The notes under the pieces: model-generated
Told to the model about the DNA's origin: nothing
Seen by the model: the letters and a program-made list of their open reading frames with translations, nothing else
Database searches by the model: none
Made by a program: the position numbers and the translations under genes
DNA from: an uncultured Dorea sp.
GTDB lineage: Bacteria > Bacillota > Clostridia > Lachnospirales > Lachnospiraceae
Assembly: GCA_910584615.1 (NCBI GenBank)
Contig: CAJUAM010000005.1
Location: forward strand, 1 to 64,000
Direction of reading: 5' to 3'
DNA length: 64,000 bases
Part shown: positions 1-8,677 of the stretch, one piece after another
Layout: the number at the start of each line of letters is the position of its first letter
Numbering within the stretch: the first letter of the stretch is position 1

Positions 1-1
1 C

Positions 2-55
2 AAGGTTGTCTGGGATGGAGAACAAGCCCATATTTTTATCTATGGCAGCCATTGA
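2..55 (+). CDS. C-terminal end of a probable large serine recombinase (partial)
   Basis: An open frame enters from the left edge and stops at TGA 53-55, giving 17 residues beginning KVVWDGEQAHIF. A W-D-G-E/K-x-x-H-(I/V)-(Y/F) tail of this kind is what I recall at the C-terminus of many clostridial TnpX-like large serine recombinases, which integrate and excise mobile elements. Only the tail is in view, so the catalytic serine and zinc-ribbon domains cannot be checked. The placement fits: the gene ends a few dozen bases from the point where a conserved ABC ATPase gene is interrupted, and such recombinases usually lie at the very end of their element. The call rests on one short motif and on context. 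Confidence 0.45.
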   Translation, partial: KVVWDGEQAHIFIYGSH

Positions 56-260
56 CGGGAAGAAAGCGGAGCAAAATCAGTGGCTGTCTGGCAAATTGTT
101 TCCGCTGCGGACACATCGCATTGCCGCATCCGGACGGACCGACGATCGCTACGAATTCTCCCTTGTTCAGTGAAAATGAAATATCTGTAAGGGCAGGTGT
201 TTCACCGTCCAGCGTATGATAAGTATAGTGGATATTCTTAAGTTCCAGTACTTGATCCAT
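36..260 (-). pseudogene. ABC transporter ATP-binding protein, 5' fragment cut at Walker A
   Basis: From ATG 258-260, with a GGAGGT ribosome site just upstream on this strand, the frame encodes a typical N-terminus of a nitrate/sulfonate/taurine-type (SsuB/TauB-like) ABC ATPase: MDQVLELKNIHYTY, an ALTDISFSL segment and GEFVAIVGPSGCG. At the next codon the Walker A lysine-serine/threonine (GKS/T) is replaced by N-A-M, homology to the family ends near position 120, and the frame closes at 36-38. The remaining roughly 200 residues (Q-loop, signature, Walker B) are absent here. The fragment has no nucleotide-binding lysine and cannot be a working ATPase. I infer that it was split by integration of the element ending at the left edge; the rest of the gene would lie beyond the element's other end. 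Confidence 0.7.
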
Positions 261-353
261 AGATAGATACCTCCGATATGCGGGGACAGGGACAGATTCC
301 CTGTGAATATATATTAGTTTATTCAAATATTGCTGATAAGTGCCTGCAAGACC

Positions 354-382
354 TTGTCAGAATGCGCAGGAACTATTATAAT
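354..382 (+). promoter_or_regulatory. Probable sigma-A promoter for queH
   Basis: TTGTCA at 354-359 and TATAAT at 377-382 are separated by 17 bases, close to the vegetative consensus. The site lies 37 bases upstream of the queH start codon. Confidence 0.6.
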
Positions 383-418
383 GATTGAAAAATAAATACC
401 CGGGAGAGAAAGAGTTTG

Positions 419-1033
419 ATGAACTACCAGAAAGAACTAGATAAATTGCTGAAAAAGCTTGAAAGCGAGAAGCGTGTGCCAAAGCTTCTCTTACACAGCT
501 GCTGCGCGCCATGCAGCAGTTATGTGCTGGAGTATCTAAGTACTTATTTTTCCATTACAGTTTTTTATTACAATCCCAATATTTCCCCGGAAAGTGAATA
601 TACAAAGCGGTTGTTTGAACAGCAGATGCTGCTTGACAGATTACCGGCGAAGCATCCGGTAGCTTTCGCGGCAGGACACTATGACAGCGAGCGCTTTTTT
701 GAGATGGCACGGGGACTTGAGCATATGAAGGAGGGGGGAGAGCGGTGTTTCCGGTGTTATGAGATGAGACTTAAGGAAGCGGCGAAGATGGCAAAAAGCG
801 CGGAGTTTGACTTTTTTACAACAACTCTTAGCATAAGTCCCCTAAAAAAGGCGGATAAACTGAATGAGATAGGGAAGCGTATAGGAGAAGAATACGGTGT
901 GCCTTACCTTGTGTCAGATTTTAAGAAAAGGAACGGATATAAGCGTTCTGTTGAGCTTTCTAAAGAGTATGGACTTTACCGGCAGGACTACTGCGGATGT
1001 GTGTTTTCGAAGGAGTTTTCGGGAAGGAAATGA
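419..1033 (+). CDS. queH: Epoxyqueuosine reductase QueH
   Basis: This 204-residue protein matches the QueH (formerly DUF208) family, which performs the last step of queuosine synthesis in tRNA anticodons by reducing epoxyqueuosine, independently of cobalamin-dependent QueG. The diagnostic cysteines are visible: HSCCAPCSSYV around residues 26-36, GGERCFRCYEMR in the middle and DYCGCVFS near the end; these bind the iron-sulfur cluster and metal. The conserved TTTLSISPLKKAD segment is also present. I chose ATG 419 rather than TTG 416 because the GGAGAG ribosome site at 403-408 is better spaced. No other queuosine gene is in the window, so precursor synthesis or salvage must be encoded elsewhere. 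Confidence 0.92.
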   Translation: MNYQKELDKLLKKLESEKRVPKLLLHSCCAPCSSYVLEYLSTYFSITVFYYNPNISPESEYTKRLFEQQMLLDRLPAKHPVAFAAGHYDSERFFEMARGLEHMKEGGERCFRCYEMRLKEAAKMAKSAEFDFFTTTLSISPLKKADKLNEIGKRIGEEYGVPYLVSDFKKRNGYKRSVELSKEYGLYRQDYCGCVFSKEFSGRK

Positions 1034-1041
1034 TTTTCAGA

Positions 1042-1069
1042 TTGATTTTACCGGAAAATGTGATAAAAT
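1042..1069 (+). promoter_or_regulatory. Probable promoter for asd
   Basis: TTGATT at 1042-1047 and TAAAAT at 1064-1069 with a 16-base spacer, inside the 111-base gap between queH and asd. No riboswitch-like structure was found in this short leader. Confidence 0.4.
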
Positions 1070-1144
1070 TTGAAGAATGAATGCAAAATATGGTGTTCAG
1101 TAAAGAACCAGGCGGCAGAAGATTAAAAACAGGAGTGATAAAAT

Positions 1145-2233
1145 ATGGATCAGAAATTAAGAGTAGGAATTTTAGGAGCGACCGGAATGGTGGGACAGAG
1201 ATTTATCTCTCTGCTTGAGGATCATCCATGGTTTGAGGTTGTTACAGTTGCGGCAAGTAAAAGATCTGCGGGAAAGACATATGAGGAGGCGGTCGGCGGA
1301 CGCTGGAAGATGAAGACACCGATGCCGGAAGCGGTAAAGGATCTTATAGTTGCCAATGTAAATGAGGTAGAGAAGGTAGCGGCAGGAGTTGACTTTGTAT
1401 TCAGCGCCGTGGATATGACAAAGGATGAGATCAAGGCGATTGAAGAGGAATACGCAAAGACTGAGACCCCGGTGGTTTCGAATAACAGCGCGCACCGCTG
1501 GACTCCGGATGTGCCTATGGTGGTGCCGGAGATAAACGCGGCACATTTTGAAGTAATCGGGGCACAAAAGGAGCGTCTTGGCACAAAACACGGATTTATA
1601 GCTGTGAAACCGAACTGCTCTATCCAAAGTTATGTGCCCTGTCTTGCGGCATGGGAAGAATTCGGGCCAAAAGAGGTCGTAGTAACAACTTATCAGGCGA
1701 TTTCCGGAGCGGGAAAGACTTTTAAAGACTGGCCCGAGATGGTTGAAAATATTATTCCGTATATCGGCGGCGAGGAAGAAAAGAGTGAGCAGGAGCCTCT
1801 TCGCGTACTGGGAGAGGTGAAGGATGGAAAAATAGTGAAAGCCCAGCTTCCTAAGATCACCTGCCAGTGCCTGCGTGTTCCGGTTCTGGACGGACATACG
1901 GCTGCCGTATTTATCAATTTTGAAAAGAAGCCGACGAAAGAGCAGTTGATTGAAAAGCTGTTAAGTTTCAAAGGCTGTCCGCAGGAGGATAAACTTCCGA
2001 GCGCGCCTGAGCAGTTTATTCAGTATATAGAAGAAGATAACCGTCCGCAGGTAGTTCTTGATGTGGATTATGAAAATGGTATGGGTGTATCCATCGGAAG
2101 GCTTCGTGAGGATACTATGTTTGACTTTAAGTTTGTAGGGCTATCCCACAATACGCTTCGCGGGGCGGCCGGCGGAGCAGTACTCTGTGCGGAAGCATTG
2201 ACGAAAAAGGGATATATTCAGGCAAAGCAGTAA
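1145..2233 (+). CDS. asd: Aspartate-semialdehyde dehydrogenase
   Basis: The protein (362 residues) reduces aspartyl phosphate to aspartate semialdehyde with NADPH, the branch point to lysine/diaminopimelate, threonine and methionine. The N-terminal nucleotide-binding motif GILGATGMVGQRF is present, and the catalytic cysteine is Cys158 in KPNCSIQS. Length and sequence resemble the archaeal/fungal-type Asd rather than the shorter common bacterial type. ATG 1145 follows an AGGAG site at a normal distance. The enzyme acting before it in the pathway, aspartokinase, begins at the far right end of the window (63794), so the two are not in one operon. Confidence 0.95.
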   Translation: MDQKLRVGILGATGMVGQRFISLLEDHPWFEVVTVAASKRSAGKTYEEAVGGRWKMKTPMPEAVKDLIVANVNEVEKVAAGVDFVFSAVDMTKDEIKAIEEEYAKTETPVVSNNSAHRWTPDVPMVVPEINAAHFEVIGAQKERLGTKHGFIAVKPNCSIQSYVPCLAAWEEFGPKEVVVTTYQAISGAGKTFKDWPEMVENIIPYIGGEEEKSEQEPLRVLGEVKDGKIVKAQLPKITCQCLRVPVLDGHTAAVFINFEKKPTKEQLIEKLLSFKGCPQEDKLPSAPEQFIQYIEEDNRPQVVLDVDYENGMGVSIGRLREDTMFDFKFVGLSHNTLRGAAGGAVLCAEALTKKGYIQAKQ

Positions 2234-2268
2234 AAAAGTGAGCAGGGAAAGAAGAGAGGGGCCAGATT

Positions 2269-4392
2269 ATGGAAAATGACATTTTAAATTATTCGCAGAA
2301 CCGGGAATTATCGTGGCTTAAGTTCAACCAGAGGGTGCTGCAGGAGGCGCAGGATATTACGGTCCCGCTTTTGGAGCGGATGAAGTTTGTGGCGATCTTT
2401 TCAAGCAATCTGGATGAATTTTTTATGATCCGGGTGGGAAGCTTATTTGATATGGCCCATGCGGATGCCAAGGCAAGGGACAGCCGCTCTGGGATGACGC
2501 CGGATGAACAGCTCGATAAGATCTTTGAAGCTGTAGCTCCCCTTTGCAAGGAACGTGATAAGACCTATTCGGATATCCAAAAGCAGCTCCATCCTTATGG
2601 GGTATGTGGTCTAAGCTACAAGGAGTTAGAGCAGCAGGAAAAGAAATATGTGAAGAAATATTTTAAAGACCAGATCCTTCCAATCCTTTCCCCTCAGATC
2701 GTGGATGCGAACCATCCTTTTCCCCATCTTCTGAATAAGGAGATCTATGTGACAGCCAATCTTAGGGACAAGGATAAGACAATGCAGGGTATCGTACCGA
2801 TCCCACAGTTTATTTCGGATATTTTATATCTGCCGGGACATGACATCCGCTATATCCGCATGGAGAAGATCATTGTGGAGCATCTGAATCTTGTGTTCCC
2901 TAAGTATACAGTTACGGACCCCAACTATATCTGCGTAACACGCAGTGCAGATATTAATCCGGAGGATGAGGCGCTGGAGGTCAATGATGATTTTAGACAT
3001 CTTATGAAAAAGACACTCCATAAGCGCCGCCGGATGTCGGTAGTAAGACTTGAAGTGGCGGAAAAGCTGAGCGCGGAGACAGAAAAGTACTTCTGTGATA
3101 AGTTCAAGATCAAACCGGTGCAGATATTTCGTACAAAGATGCCGATGAAGCTTGACTATATTTTTGCTATCAGCGGCAATCTTCCGGAACCAATGAAGAA
3201 ATCCCTGACGTATCCTGCATTTTCACCTCAAAGCTGTGCCAGGATCCAGGAAGGCAGTATCATGCGCCAGATAAAGCGGAAGGATCTGCTCTTGTTTTAT
3301 CCTTATGAGAGCATGGATCCGTTCCTTAGGCTGATCAAAGAAGCAGCATATGATCCGAATGTCATGACGATCAAGATAACCATTTACCGTCTGGCAAAAA
3401 AGGCAAGACTTGTGGAATATCTGTGTGCTGCCGCGGAAAACGGCAAGGAGGTCACTGCGCTCATTGAGCTTCGGGCGAGATTTGACGAACAGAATAATAT
3501 TGACTGGTCCGAACGGATGGAAGAGGCCGGGTGCCGTGTGATCTACGGATTTGAGGATTACAAAGTGCATTCGAAGATCTGTCTGATTACATACCGCAGC
3601 CGGGGGGAGATCCAATATATCACTCAGATCGGAACAGGGAATTACAATGAAAAGACGGCGGGGATGTATACGGATTTGTCGCTGATGACTGCGAATCAGG
3701 CAATCGGGCATGATGCGTCGGAATTTTTCAAAAATATGGCCATCAGTAATCTGGAAGGAGTCTATGACCATCTGATCGTATCGCCTACCAGTTTGAAGCA
3801 GACAGTGCTCCAGATGATGGATGAGGAAATCCTAAAGGGAAGCAATGGCCGCATCATCATGAAGATGAATTCTGTAACAGATACAGATTATATTGAAAAG
3901 GTGTCGAAAGCCTCAAGGGCAGGAGTAAAGATCGACCTGATCGTGCGGGGAATCTGCTGTGTGCTGCCGGGAGTGTCAGGGTATACGGACAATCTGCGGG
4001 TGATGAGTGTAGTGGGACGATACTTAGAACATCCGAGGATCTTTAGCTTCGGCACGGGAGACAGTCAGAAGATCTATATCGGTTCCGCGGATATGATGAC
4101 CCGGAATACAGAGAAAAGAGTAGAAGTGGCGTGTCCGATCTTAGATGCGGATATTAAGAAGCAGATCAACCATTATCTGAAAGTCATGCTCAGTGATAAT
4201 ATAAAGGGAAGAGTGCTTTTAAAAGACGGCACTTATTGCCGGAAGGAACTGGTAGAGCCGTATGTGGATTCCCAGGCTGCATTTATGGAAGAGGCGTTAA
4301 ACGCGCAGCGCATGAAGCCGGTCCAGAGGGAAAAGACATTCTTTGGCAGATTAAAGGATGTTTTGGGAAGAAGAGTGAAACAGAGGAGTTAG
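2269..4392 (+). CDS. ppk1: Polyphosphate kinase 1
   Basis: A 707-residue Ppk1, the usual family length, which reversibly transfers the gamma phosphate of ATP onto inorganic polyphosphate. The N-terminal domain opens with NRELSWLKFNQRVLQEA, followed by the SSNLDEFFMIRVG segment. The phospholipase-D-like C-terminal half carries the histidine that is phosphorylated, His434 in YKVHSKICL, and the IGTGNYNEKTA segment. It begins 35 bases after asd and ends 8 bases before the topoisomerase gene, so all three may be co-transcribed. No exopolyphosphatase gene is adjacent. Confidence 0.95.
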   Translation: MENDILNYSQNRELSWLKFNQRVLQEAQDITVPLLERMKFVAIFSSNLDEFFMIRVGSLFDMAHADAKARDSRSGMTPDEQLDKIFEAVAPLCKERDKTYSDIQKQLHPYGVCGLSYKELEQQEKKYVKKYFKDQILPILSPQIVDANHPFPHLLNKEIYVTANLRDKDKTMQGIVPIPQFISDILYLPGHDIRYIRMEKIIVEHLNLVFPKYTVTDPNYICVTRSADINPEDEALEVNDDFRHLMKKTLHKRRRMSVVRLEVAEKLSAETEKYFCDKFKIKPVQIFRTKMPMKLDYIFAISGNLPEPMKKSLTYPAFSPQSCARIQEGSIMRQIKRKDLLLFYPYESMDPFLRLIKEAAYDPNVMTIKITIYRLAKKARLVEYLCAAAENGKEVTALIELRARFDEQNNIDWSERMEEAGCRVIYGFEDYKVHSKICLITYRSRGEIQYITQIGTGNYNEKTAGMYTDLSLMTANQAIGHDASEFFKNMAISNLEGVYDHLIVSPTSLKQTVLQMMDEEILKGSNGRIIMKMNSVTDTDYIEKVSKASRAGVKIDLIVRGICCVLPGVSGYTDNLRVMSVVGRYLEHPRIFSFGTGDSQKIYIGSADMMTRNTEKRVEVACPILDADIKKQINHYLKVMLSDNIKGRVLLKDGTYCRKELVEPYVDSQAAFMEEALNAQRMKPVQREKTFFGRLKDVLGRRVKQRS

Positions 4393-4400
4393 GAGTGTCT

Positions 4401-6389
4401 ATGGGGAAAGCATTATATATTGCTGAAAAACCCAGTGTTGCGCAGGAGTTTGCCAAAGCACTGAAACTGACAACAAAAAGAAAGGATGGGTATATAGAAT
4501 CGGAGGAGGCAATCGTCACATGGTGCGTCGGGCATCTTGTTACGATGAGCTATCCCGAGGAATACAGTCCATCGTTAAAAAGGTGGAGTCTTAAGACTCT
4601 GCCTTTTATACCGGAAGAATTTAAGTATGAGGTGATATCGGCTGTGGCAAAGCAGTTCGGGATCGTGTCTAAGCTTTTAAACCGCAGCGATGTGGAGATC
4701 ATCTATGTCTGTACGGACTCCGGGCGGGAGGGAGAATATATCTACCGTCTGGTAGAGCAGCAGGCAGGAGTCAGGGGAAAGGAAAGACGCCGTGTCTGGA
4801 TTGATTCCCAGACAGAGGAAGAGATCCTTAGGGGGATCAAAGAGGCGAAAGATCTGAAAGAGTATGACAATCTGTCCGCGTCGGCTTATCTTAGGGCAAA
4901 AGAAGATTATCTGATGGGGATCAATTTCTCAAGGCTTCTGACGCTGAAATACGGCGACAGCATTTCCAGTTACTTAAAGACAAAATATTCTGTCGTGTCC
5001 GTGGGGCGGGTCATGACCTGTGTGCTTGGCATGGTAGTCCGCAGGGAGCGGGAGATAAGGGAGTTTGTGGAAACACCTTTTTACCGTGTGATCGTAAATG
5101 CAGGGGAAGAAGGCCAGACGATCGAGGGTGAGTGGAGGGCTGTGAAAGGCTCTAAATGGTTTGGATCTTTTGACTTATATAAGGAAAATGGGTTTAAGGA
5201 AGAAAAAAAAGCACAAGAGCTCATTGATGATCTAAAGGATCCGGCTCCGGTTATTTGTCAGATCGCAAGTATAGAAAAGAAAAAGGAAAAGAAAAATCCC
5301 CCGCTTCTTTTTAATCTTGCAGAGCTTCAGAATGAATGTTCCAGACGCTTTAAGATCAGTCCTGATGAGACGTTAAGGATCGTGCAGGAGATGTATGAGA
5401 AAAAGCTTGTGACCTATCCCCGTACGGATGCCAGAGTGCTGTCTACGGCGGTAGCAAAGGAGATACATAAAAATCTGAACGGTCTTATGAAGTATGAGCA
5501 GGCGGTGCCCTATCTGCAGGAGATCGCTGGATTTAACAGCCACAAAGGATTAGAAAAGACCCGTTATGTCAATGATAAGCAGATTACAGATCATTATGCC
5601 ATCATCCCTACCGGGCAGGGACTTCATGCACTGTCATCCCTTTCCGGGGTATCACAGAAAGTTTATGATGTGATCGTGAGGAGATTTTTGAGTATTTTTT
5701 ATCCTCCAGCTGTTTACCAGCGTATATCCATTATCTTAAAGATAAAAGAGGAATCTTTTTTTGCCAGTTTCAAGGTGCTGGCAGAGGAGGGGTATCTTAA
5801 GGTGACTGGCATTCCGGGTAAGAAGAGCGAAGAAGGGAGCAAGGAGACAGACCGAGCTTTCTTTGAGAGTCTTAAGAGTCTTCGGAAAGGAAAGATACTT
5901 CCGGTCTTGTCTTTTGCGATCAAAGAGGGAAAGACATCTCCGCCTAAGCGTTATAACTCTGGATCTCTGATTCTTGCCATGGAGAATGCCGGACAGCTTA
6001 TTGAGGATGAGGAACTCAGGGCACAGATAAAGGGAAGCGGTATCGGAACAAGCGCGACGAGGGGCGAGATACTTAAGAAACTTTTTCACAACAAATATCT
6101 GGCATTGAATAAAAAGACACAGATCGTCACGCCTACCCTGCAGGGGGAGATGATCTACGACGTGGTAGACCATTCGATCAAGTCGCTTTTAAATCCTGAG
6201 CTTACGGCCAGCTGGGAGAAAGGGCTTACCTATGTTGCCAATGGAGAGATCACATCTGATGAATATATGAAGAAGCTTGCAGCCTTTATCGTAAGCCGGA
6301 CGCAGGGAGTGATGGGGCTTAAAAATCAGAGTGAGCTCAAGGTTTTTTTTGATAAGGCTTCTGCCTTTTATCCTAAAAGCGGAAAGTGA
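4401..6389 (+). CDS. topB: Type IA DNA topoisomerase (topoisomerase III-like)
   Basis: A 662-residue type IA topoisomerase. The Toprim domain begins at the N-terminus with LYIAEKPSVAQEFAKAL and includes the acidic CTDSGREGEYIYRL motif; the active-site tyrosine is Tyr339 in VTYPRTDARVLS. A GIGTSATRGEILKKL motif typical of TopB follows. No C-terminal zinc-finger repeats are visible, which favours topoisomerase III over TopA. It relaxes or decatenates DNA by single-strand passage. I start at ATG 4401, after AGGAGTG, because homology begins exactly there; the longer open frame upstream only overlaps ppk1. Clostridial chromosomes often carry several such genes, including element-borne ones, but here the neighbours are housekeeping genes. 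Confidence 0.9.
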   Translation: MGKALYIAEKPSVAQEFAKALKLTTKRKDGYIESEEAIVTWCVGHLVTMSYPEEYSPSLKRWSLKTLPFIPEEFKYEVISAVAKQFGIVSKLLNRSDVEIIYVCTDSGREGEYIYRLVEQQAGVRGKERRRVWIDSQTEEEILRGIKEAKDLKEYDNLSASAYLRAKEDYLMGINFSRLLTLKYGDSISSYLKTKYSVVSVGRVMTCVLGMVVRREREIREFVETPFYRVIVNAGEEGQTIEGEWRAVKGSKWFGSFDLYKENGFKEEKKAQELIDDLKDPAPVICQIASIEKKKEKKNPPLLFNLAELQNECSRRFKISPDETLRIVQEMYEKKLVTYPRTDARVLSTAVAKEIHKNLNGLMKYEQAVPYLQEIAGFNSHKGLEKTRYVNDKQITDHYAIIPTGQGLHALSSLSGVSQKVYDVIVRRFLSIFYPPAVYQRISIILKIKEESFFASFKVLAEEGYLKVTGIPGKKSEEGSKETDRAFFESLKSLRKGKILPVLSFAIKEGKTSPPKRYNSGSLILAMENAGQLIEDEELRAQIKGSGIGTSATRGEILKKLFHNKYLALNKKTQIVTPTLQGEMIYDVVDHSIKSLLNPELTASWEKGLTYVANGEITSDEYMKKLAAFIVSRTQGVMGLKNQSELKVFFDKASAFYPKSGK

Positions 6390-6463
6390 GATTGCTATTG
6401 CAAGGGGAAAGTGTTAAGATATTAACAGAACAGATTGAAGGAATTAAAAAGGAGATAAGGATA

Positions 6464-7129
6464 ATGACTGGATTAACAGTGAAAGATTTGTACACACTTG
6501 ATGAGACGATTGCAAAGGATATTTTTGAGGGTGTCAAATACCCGTGGGAAGTGCTGCCGAAGATCGGCGCATTTATCCTTGAGCTTGGAGAGACTCTTTC
6601 TGAGGAGGAATATGATAAAGTCGGAGAGGATGTGTGGATCGCGAAATCCGCGGAGGTATTTGAGTCAGCATACATCCACGGGCCGGCGATTATTGGTAAA
6701 GGCGCGCAGATCAGACACTGTGCGTTTATCCGCGGAAACGCCATCGTAGGAGAGGGGGCAGTCGTAGGAAATTCTACGGAGCTAAAAAATGTGATTCTTT
6801 TTAATAAAGTGCAGGTTCCCCATTATAATTATGTGGGAGATTCTATTCTCGGATATAAGGCCCATATGGGAGCTGGTTCGATCACTTCTAATGTAAAATC
6901 AGATAAAAAGCTTGTAGTGGTAAAGACGCCAGAGGGAAATATTGAGACCGGAATCAAGAAATTCGGCGCTATGCTCGGTGATGAGGTGGAGGTTGGATGC
7001 GGAACGGTGCTGAATCCGGGGAGTGTTGTCGGAAGTCATACGAATATTTATCCTCTGTCTTCGGTGAGAGGATATGTTCCGGCTAAAAGTATCTATAAAA
7101 AACAGGGTGAGGTCGCAAAGAAGTATTAA
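6464..7129 (+). CDS. Left-handed beta-helix (hexapeptide repeat) acyltransferase-like protein
   Basis: From ATG 6464, preceded by AAGGAGATAAGG, the protein is 221 residues. It has a short helical N-terminus (about 60 residues) and then a run of hexapeptide repeats, for example AIIGKGAQIRHCAFIRGNAI and VEVGCGTVLNPGSVVG, forming a left-handed beta-helix as in the acetyltransferase half of GlmU. The pyrophosphorylase domain of GlmU is missing, although such proteins are often labelled UDP-GlcNAc pyrophosphorylase. The substrate cannot be read from the sequence; sugar-nucleotide or other acyl transfer is inference. It is followed after 51 bases by the dehydrogenase gene. Confidence 0.75.
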   Translation: MTGLTVKDLYTLDETIAKDIFEGVKYPWEVLPKIGAFILELGETLSEEEYDKVGEDVWIAKSAEVFESAYIHGPAIIGKGAQIRHCAFIRGNAIVGEGAVVGNSTELKNVILFNKVQVPHYNYVGDSILGYKAHMGAGSITSNVKSDKKLVVVKTPEGNIETGIKKFGAMLGDEVEVGCGTVLNPGSVVGSHTNIYPLSSVRGYVPAKSIYKKQGEVAKKY

Positions 7130-7180
7130 TCGGAGAGTCGTAATGCTTCGGTGATAAATATAAAAACAGGGAGAAATATC

Positions 7181-8065
7181 ATGAAAAAGATTGGTTTTAT
7201 CGGTGTAGGGATCATGGGAAAATCCATGGTGAGAAATCTTATGAAAGCGGGATATGAGCTGCATATCTATGCCCGCGCAAAGTCAAAAGTGGAGGATGTC
7301 ATAGGAGAGGGAGCAGCATTTCATGACTCGATCGCGGACTGTGTTAAGGACTGCGATGCGGTCATTACGATGGTGGGATTTCCGAAAGATGTAGAAGAGG
7401 TATACTATGATACGGGAAATATACTGGACAGCGCGAAAGAAGGGGCGTATCTTATAGATATGACGACTACAAGCCCTATGATTGCGGAGCAGATCTATGA
7501 AGAGGGGAAGAAAAGAGGTTTCCATGTCTTAGATGCACCTGTGACCGGAGGCGATACAGGGGCAAAGGAGGGCACACTCTCTATTTTGGCAGGCGGAGAA
7601 AAGGAGGACTATGAGACTTGTGTTCCTCTGTTTGAAGCGATGGGAACAAATATCAACTATCAGGGGAAGGCCGGATGCGGACAGCACGCCAAGCTTGCTA
7701 ATCAGATCATGATAGCAGGAACGCTTTCTGGTGTCTGTGAGGCTCTCACCTATGCGAAGGCGAAGGGGCTTGACCTTGAGACTGTTCTGGATTCTGTATC
7801 TACGGGAGCGGCAGGAAGCAGACAGCTTGATCTGTTCGCGCCGAAGATCATTGCCAGAGATTATGAACCGGGATTCTTTATGAAGCATTTCATTAAAGAT
7901 ATGACACTGGCGCTCACGGAAGCAAACAGGAGCGGATTATGTCTGGATGTGTTAAGCCAGGTGCTGGCCAACTATGAGGAACTTCAGGCAGGCGGCTACG
8001 GGGAGCTTGGAACACAGGCGCTTATAAAATATTACGAGGAGGGATATCCGGAAGATGATGAATGA
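7181..8065 (+). CDS. Beta-hydroxyacid dehydrogenase (3-hydroxyisobutyrate / tartronate semialdehyde reductase family)
   Basis: The 294-residue protein has the Rossmann motif KKIGFIGVGIMGKSMVRNL at its start, the substrate-binding motif DAPVTGGDTGAKEGTL and the catalytic-lysine region GQHAKLANQIMIAG. These define the NAD(P)-dependent beta-hydroxyacid dehydrogenases, which include tartronate semialdehyde reductase (GarR) and 3-hydroxyisobutyrate dehydrogenase; the exact substrate is uncertain. ATG 7181 lies 8 bases after an AGGGAGA site and begins the homology. Its 3' end overlaps the start of mgsA by 11 bases, which suggests coupled translation. With methylglyoxal synthase beside it, a role in small aldehyde or triose metabolism is plausible but unproven. 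Confidence 0.85.
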   Translation: MKKIGFIGVGIMGKSMVRNLMKAGYELHIYARAKSKVEDVIGEGAAFHDSIADCVKDCDAVITMVGFPKDVEEVYYDTGNILDSAKEGAYLIDMTTTSPMIAEQIYEEGKKRGFHVLDAPVTGGDTGAKEGTLSILAGGEKEDYETCVPLFEAMGTNINYQGKAGCGQHAKLANQIMIAGTLSGVCEALTYAKAKGLDLETVLDSVSTGAAGSRQLDLFAPKIIARDYEPGFFMKHFIKDMTLALTEANRSGLCLDVLSQVLANYEELQAGGYGELGTQALIKYYEEGYPEDDE

Positions 8066-8531
8066 TAATTTTGTAACACTAGAGATTGGAAAGACAAAGC
8101 ATATTGCGCTGGTTGCCCATGACGGCAAAAAGAAAGAGCTGGTAGAGTGGTGCGACAAGAATAAAGAAATCTTAAAGGGACACTTTCTGTGCGGAACAGG
8201 AACAACGTCCCGCCTTATTGCCGAAAAGACCGGACTGCCGGTAAAAGGATACAACAGCGGTCCATTAGGCGGAGACCAGCAGATCGGAGCGAAGATCGTA
8301 GAGGGTCAGATTGATTTTATGGTATTTTTATGGGATCCACTTGCGGCACAGCCCCATGATCCAGACGTGAAAGCGCTTCTTCGTATTGCGGTTGTGTATG
8401 ATATCCCGGTTGCCAATAACCTTGCGACGGCAGATTTTATGCTCCATTCTGAGTATATGGACGGGACTTATGACCGGAAGGTAGAGAATTTCAATAAGAC
8501 GGTTCAGGACCGGGTGAATCAGATGAAGTAA
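8055..8531 (+). CDS. mgsA: Methylglyoxal synthase
   Basis: MgsA (158 residues) converts dihydroxyacetone phosphate to methylglyoxal and phosphate, a bypass of lower glycolysis when phosphate is scarce. The family signature is clear: IALVAHDGKK near the N-terminus, GTGTTSRLIAEKTGL, SGPLGGDQQIGAKI with the catalytic aspartate, and FLWDPLAAQPHDPDVKALLR. The start overlaps the end of the upstream dehydrogenase; ATG 8055 and ATG 8058 are both possible. A terminator follows at once, closing the unit that begins at or before 6464. Confidence 0.93.
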   Translation: MMNDNFVTLEIGKTKHIALVAHDGKKKELVEWCDKNKEILKGHFLCGTGTTSRLIAEKTGLPVKGYNSGPLGGDQQIGAKIVEGQIDFMVFLWDPLAAQPHDPDVKALLRIAVVYDIPVANNLATADFMLHSEYMDGTYDRKVENFNKTVQDRVNQMK

Positions 8532-8549
8532 AAGCAATGATCAGATAAG

Positions 8550-8579
8550 GAAGTCAAAGGATTCTTTGGCTTCTTTTTT
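8550..8579 (+). terminator. Rho-independent terminator after mgsA
   Basis: A 10-base stem, GAAGTCAAAG (8550-8559) with CTTTGGCTTC (8564-8573), has a GATT loop and is followed by six T residues. Confidence 0.85.
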
Positions 8580-8607
8580 GAAATAAAGGGGATTTCCCGC
8601 AAAACAG

Positions 8608-8637
8608 TTGACAGAAATACTTTTACTGTGGTACACT
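8608..8637 (+). promoter_or_regulatory. Promoter for the sodium:solute symporter gene
   Basis: TTGACA at 8608-8613 and TACACT at 8632-8637 with an 18-base spacer. The predicted start of transcription falls just before a strong inverted repeat at 8655-8677. Confidence 0.65.
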
Positions 8638-8654
8638 CTTAAAGTGCTTTAATA

Positions 8655-8677
8655 CTTTAAAGCGTTGCGCTTTAAAG
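8655..8677 (+). promoter_or_regulatory. Perfect 10-bp inverted repeat in the symporter leader
   Basis: CTTTAAAGCG (8655-8664), a TTG loop and CGCTTTAAAG (8668-8677) form a perfect hairpin about 10 bases downstream of the predicted transcription start. A related imperfect copy, AAAGTGCTTT at 8641-8650, lies just before it. There is no T-run, so it is not an ordinary terminator. It could be an operator for a dimeric repressor or an RNA hairpin protecting the leader or controlling translation; the sequence does not decide between them. Confidence 0.55.

Noticed and set aside
1034..1144. Lysine riboswitch upstream of asd
   Set aside because: The gap is too short and shows none of the conserved lysine-box elements.
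1172..1897. 241-codon open frame on the minus strand
   Set aside because: It lies wholly within asd, has no ribosome site or family character, and is the antisense shadow of a well-supported gene.
3223..3771. 182-codon minus-strand frame inside ppk1
   Set aside because: Antisense shadow; its histidine- and cysteine-rich composition is an artefact of the opposite strand.
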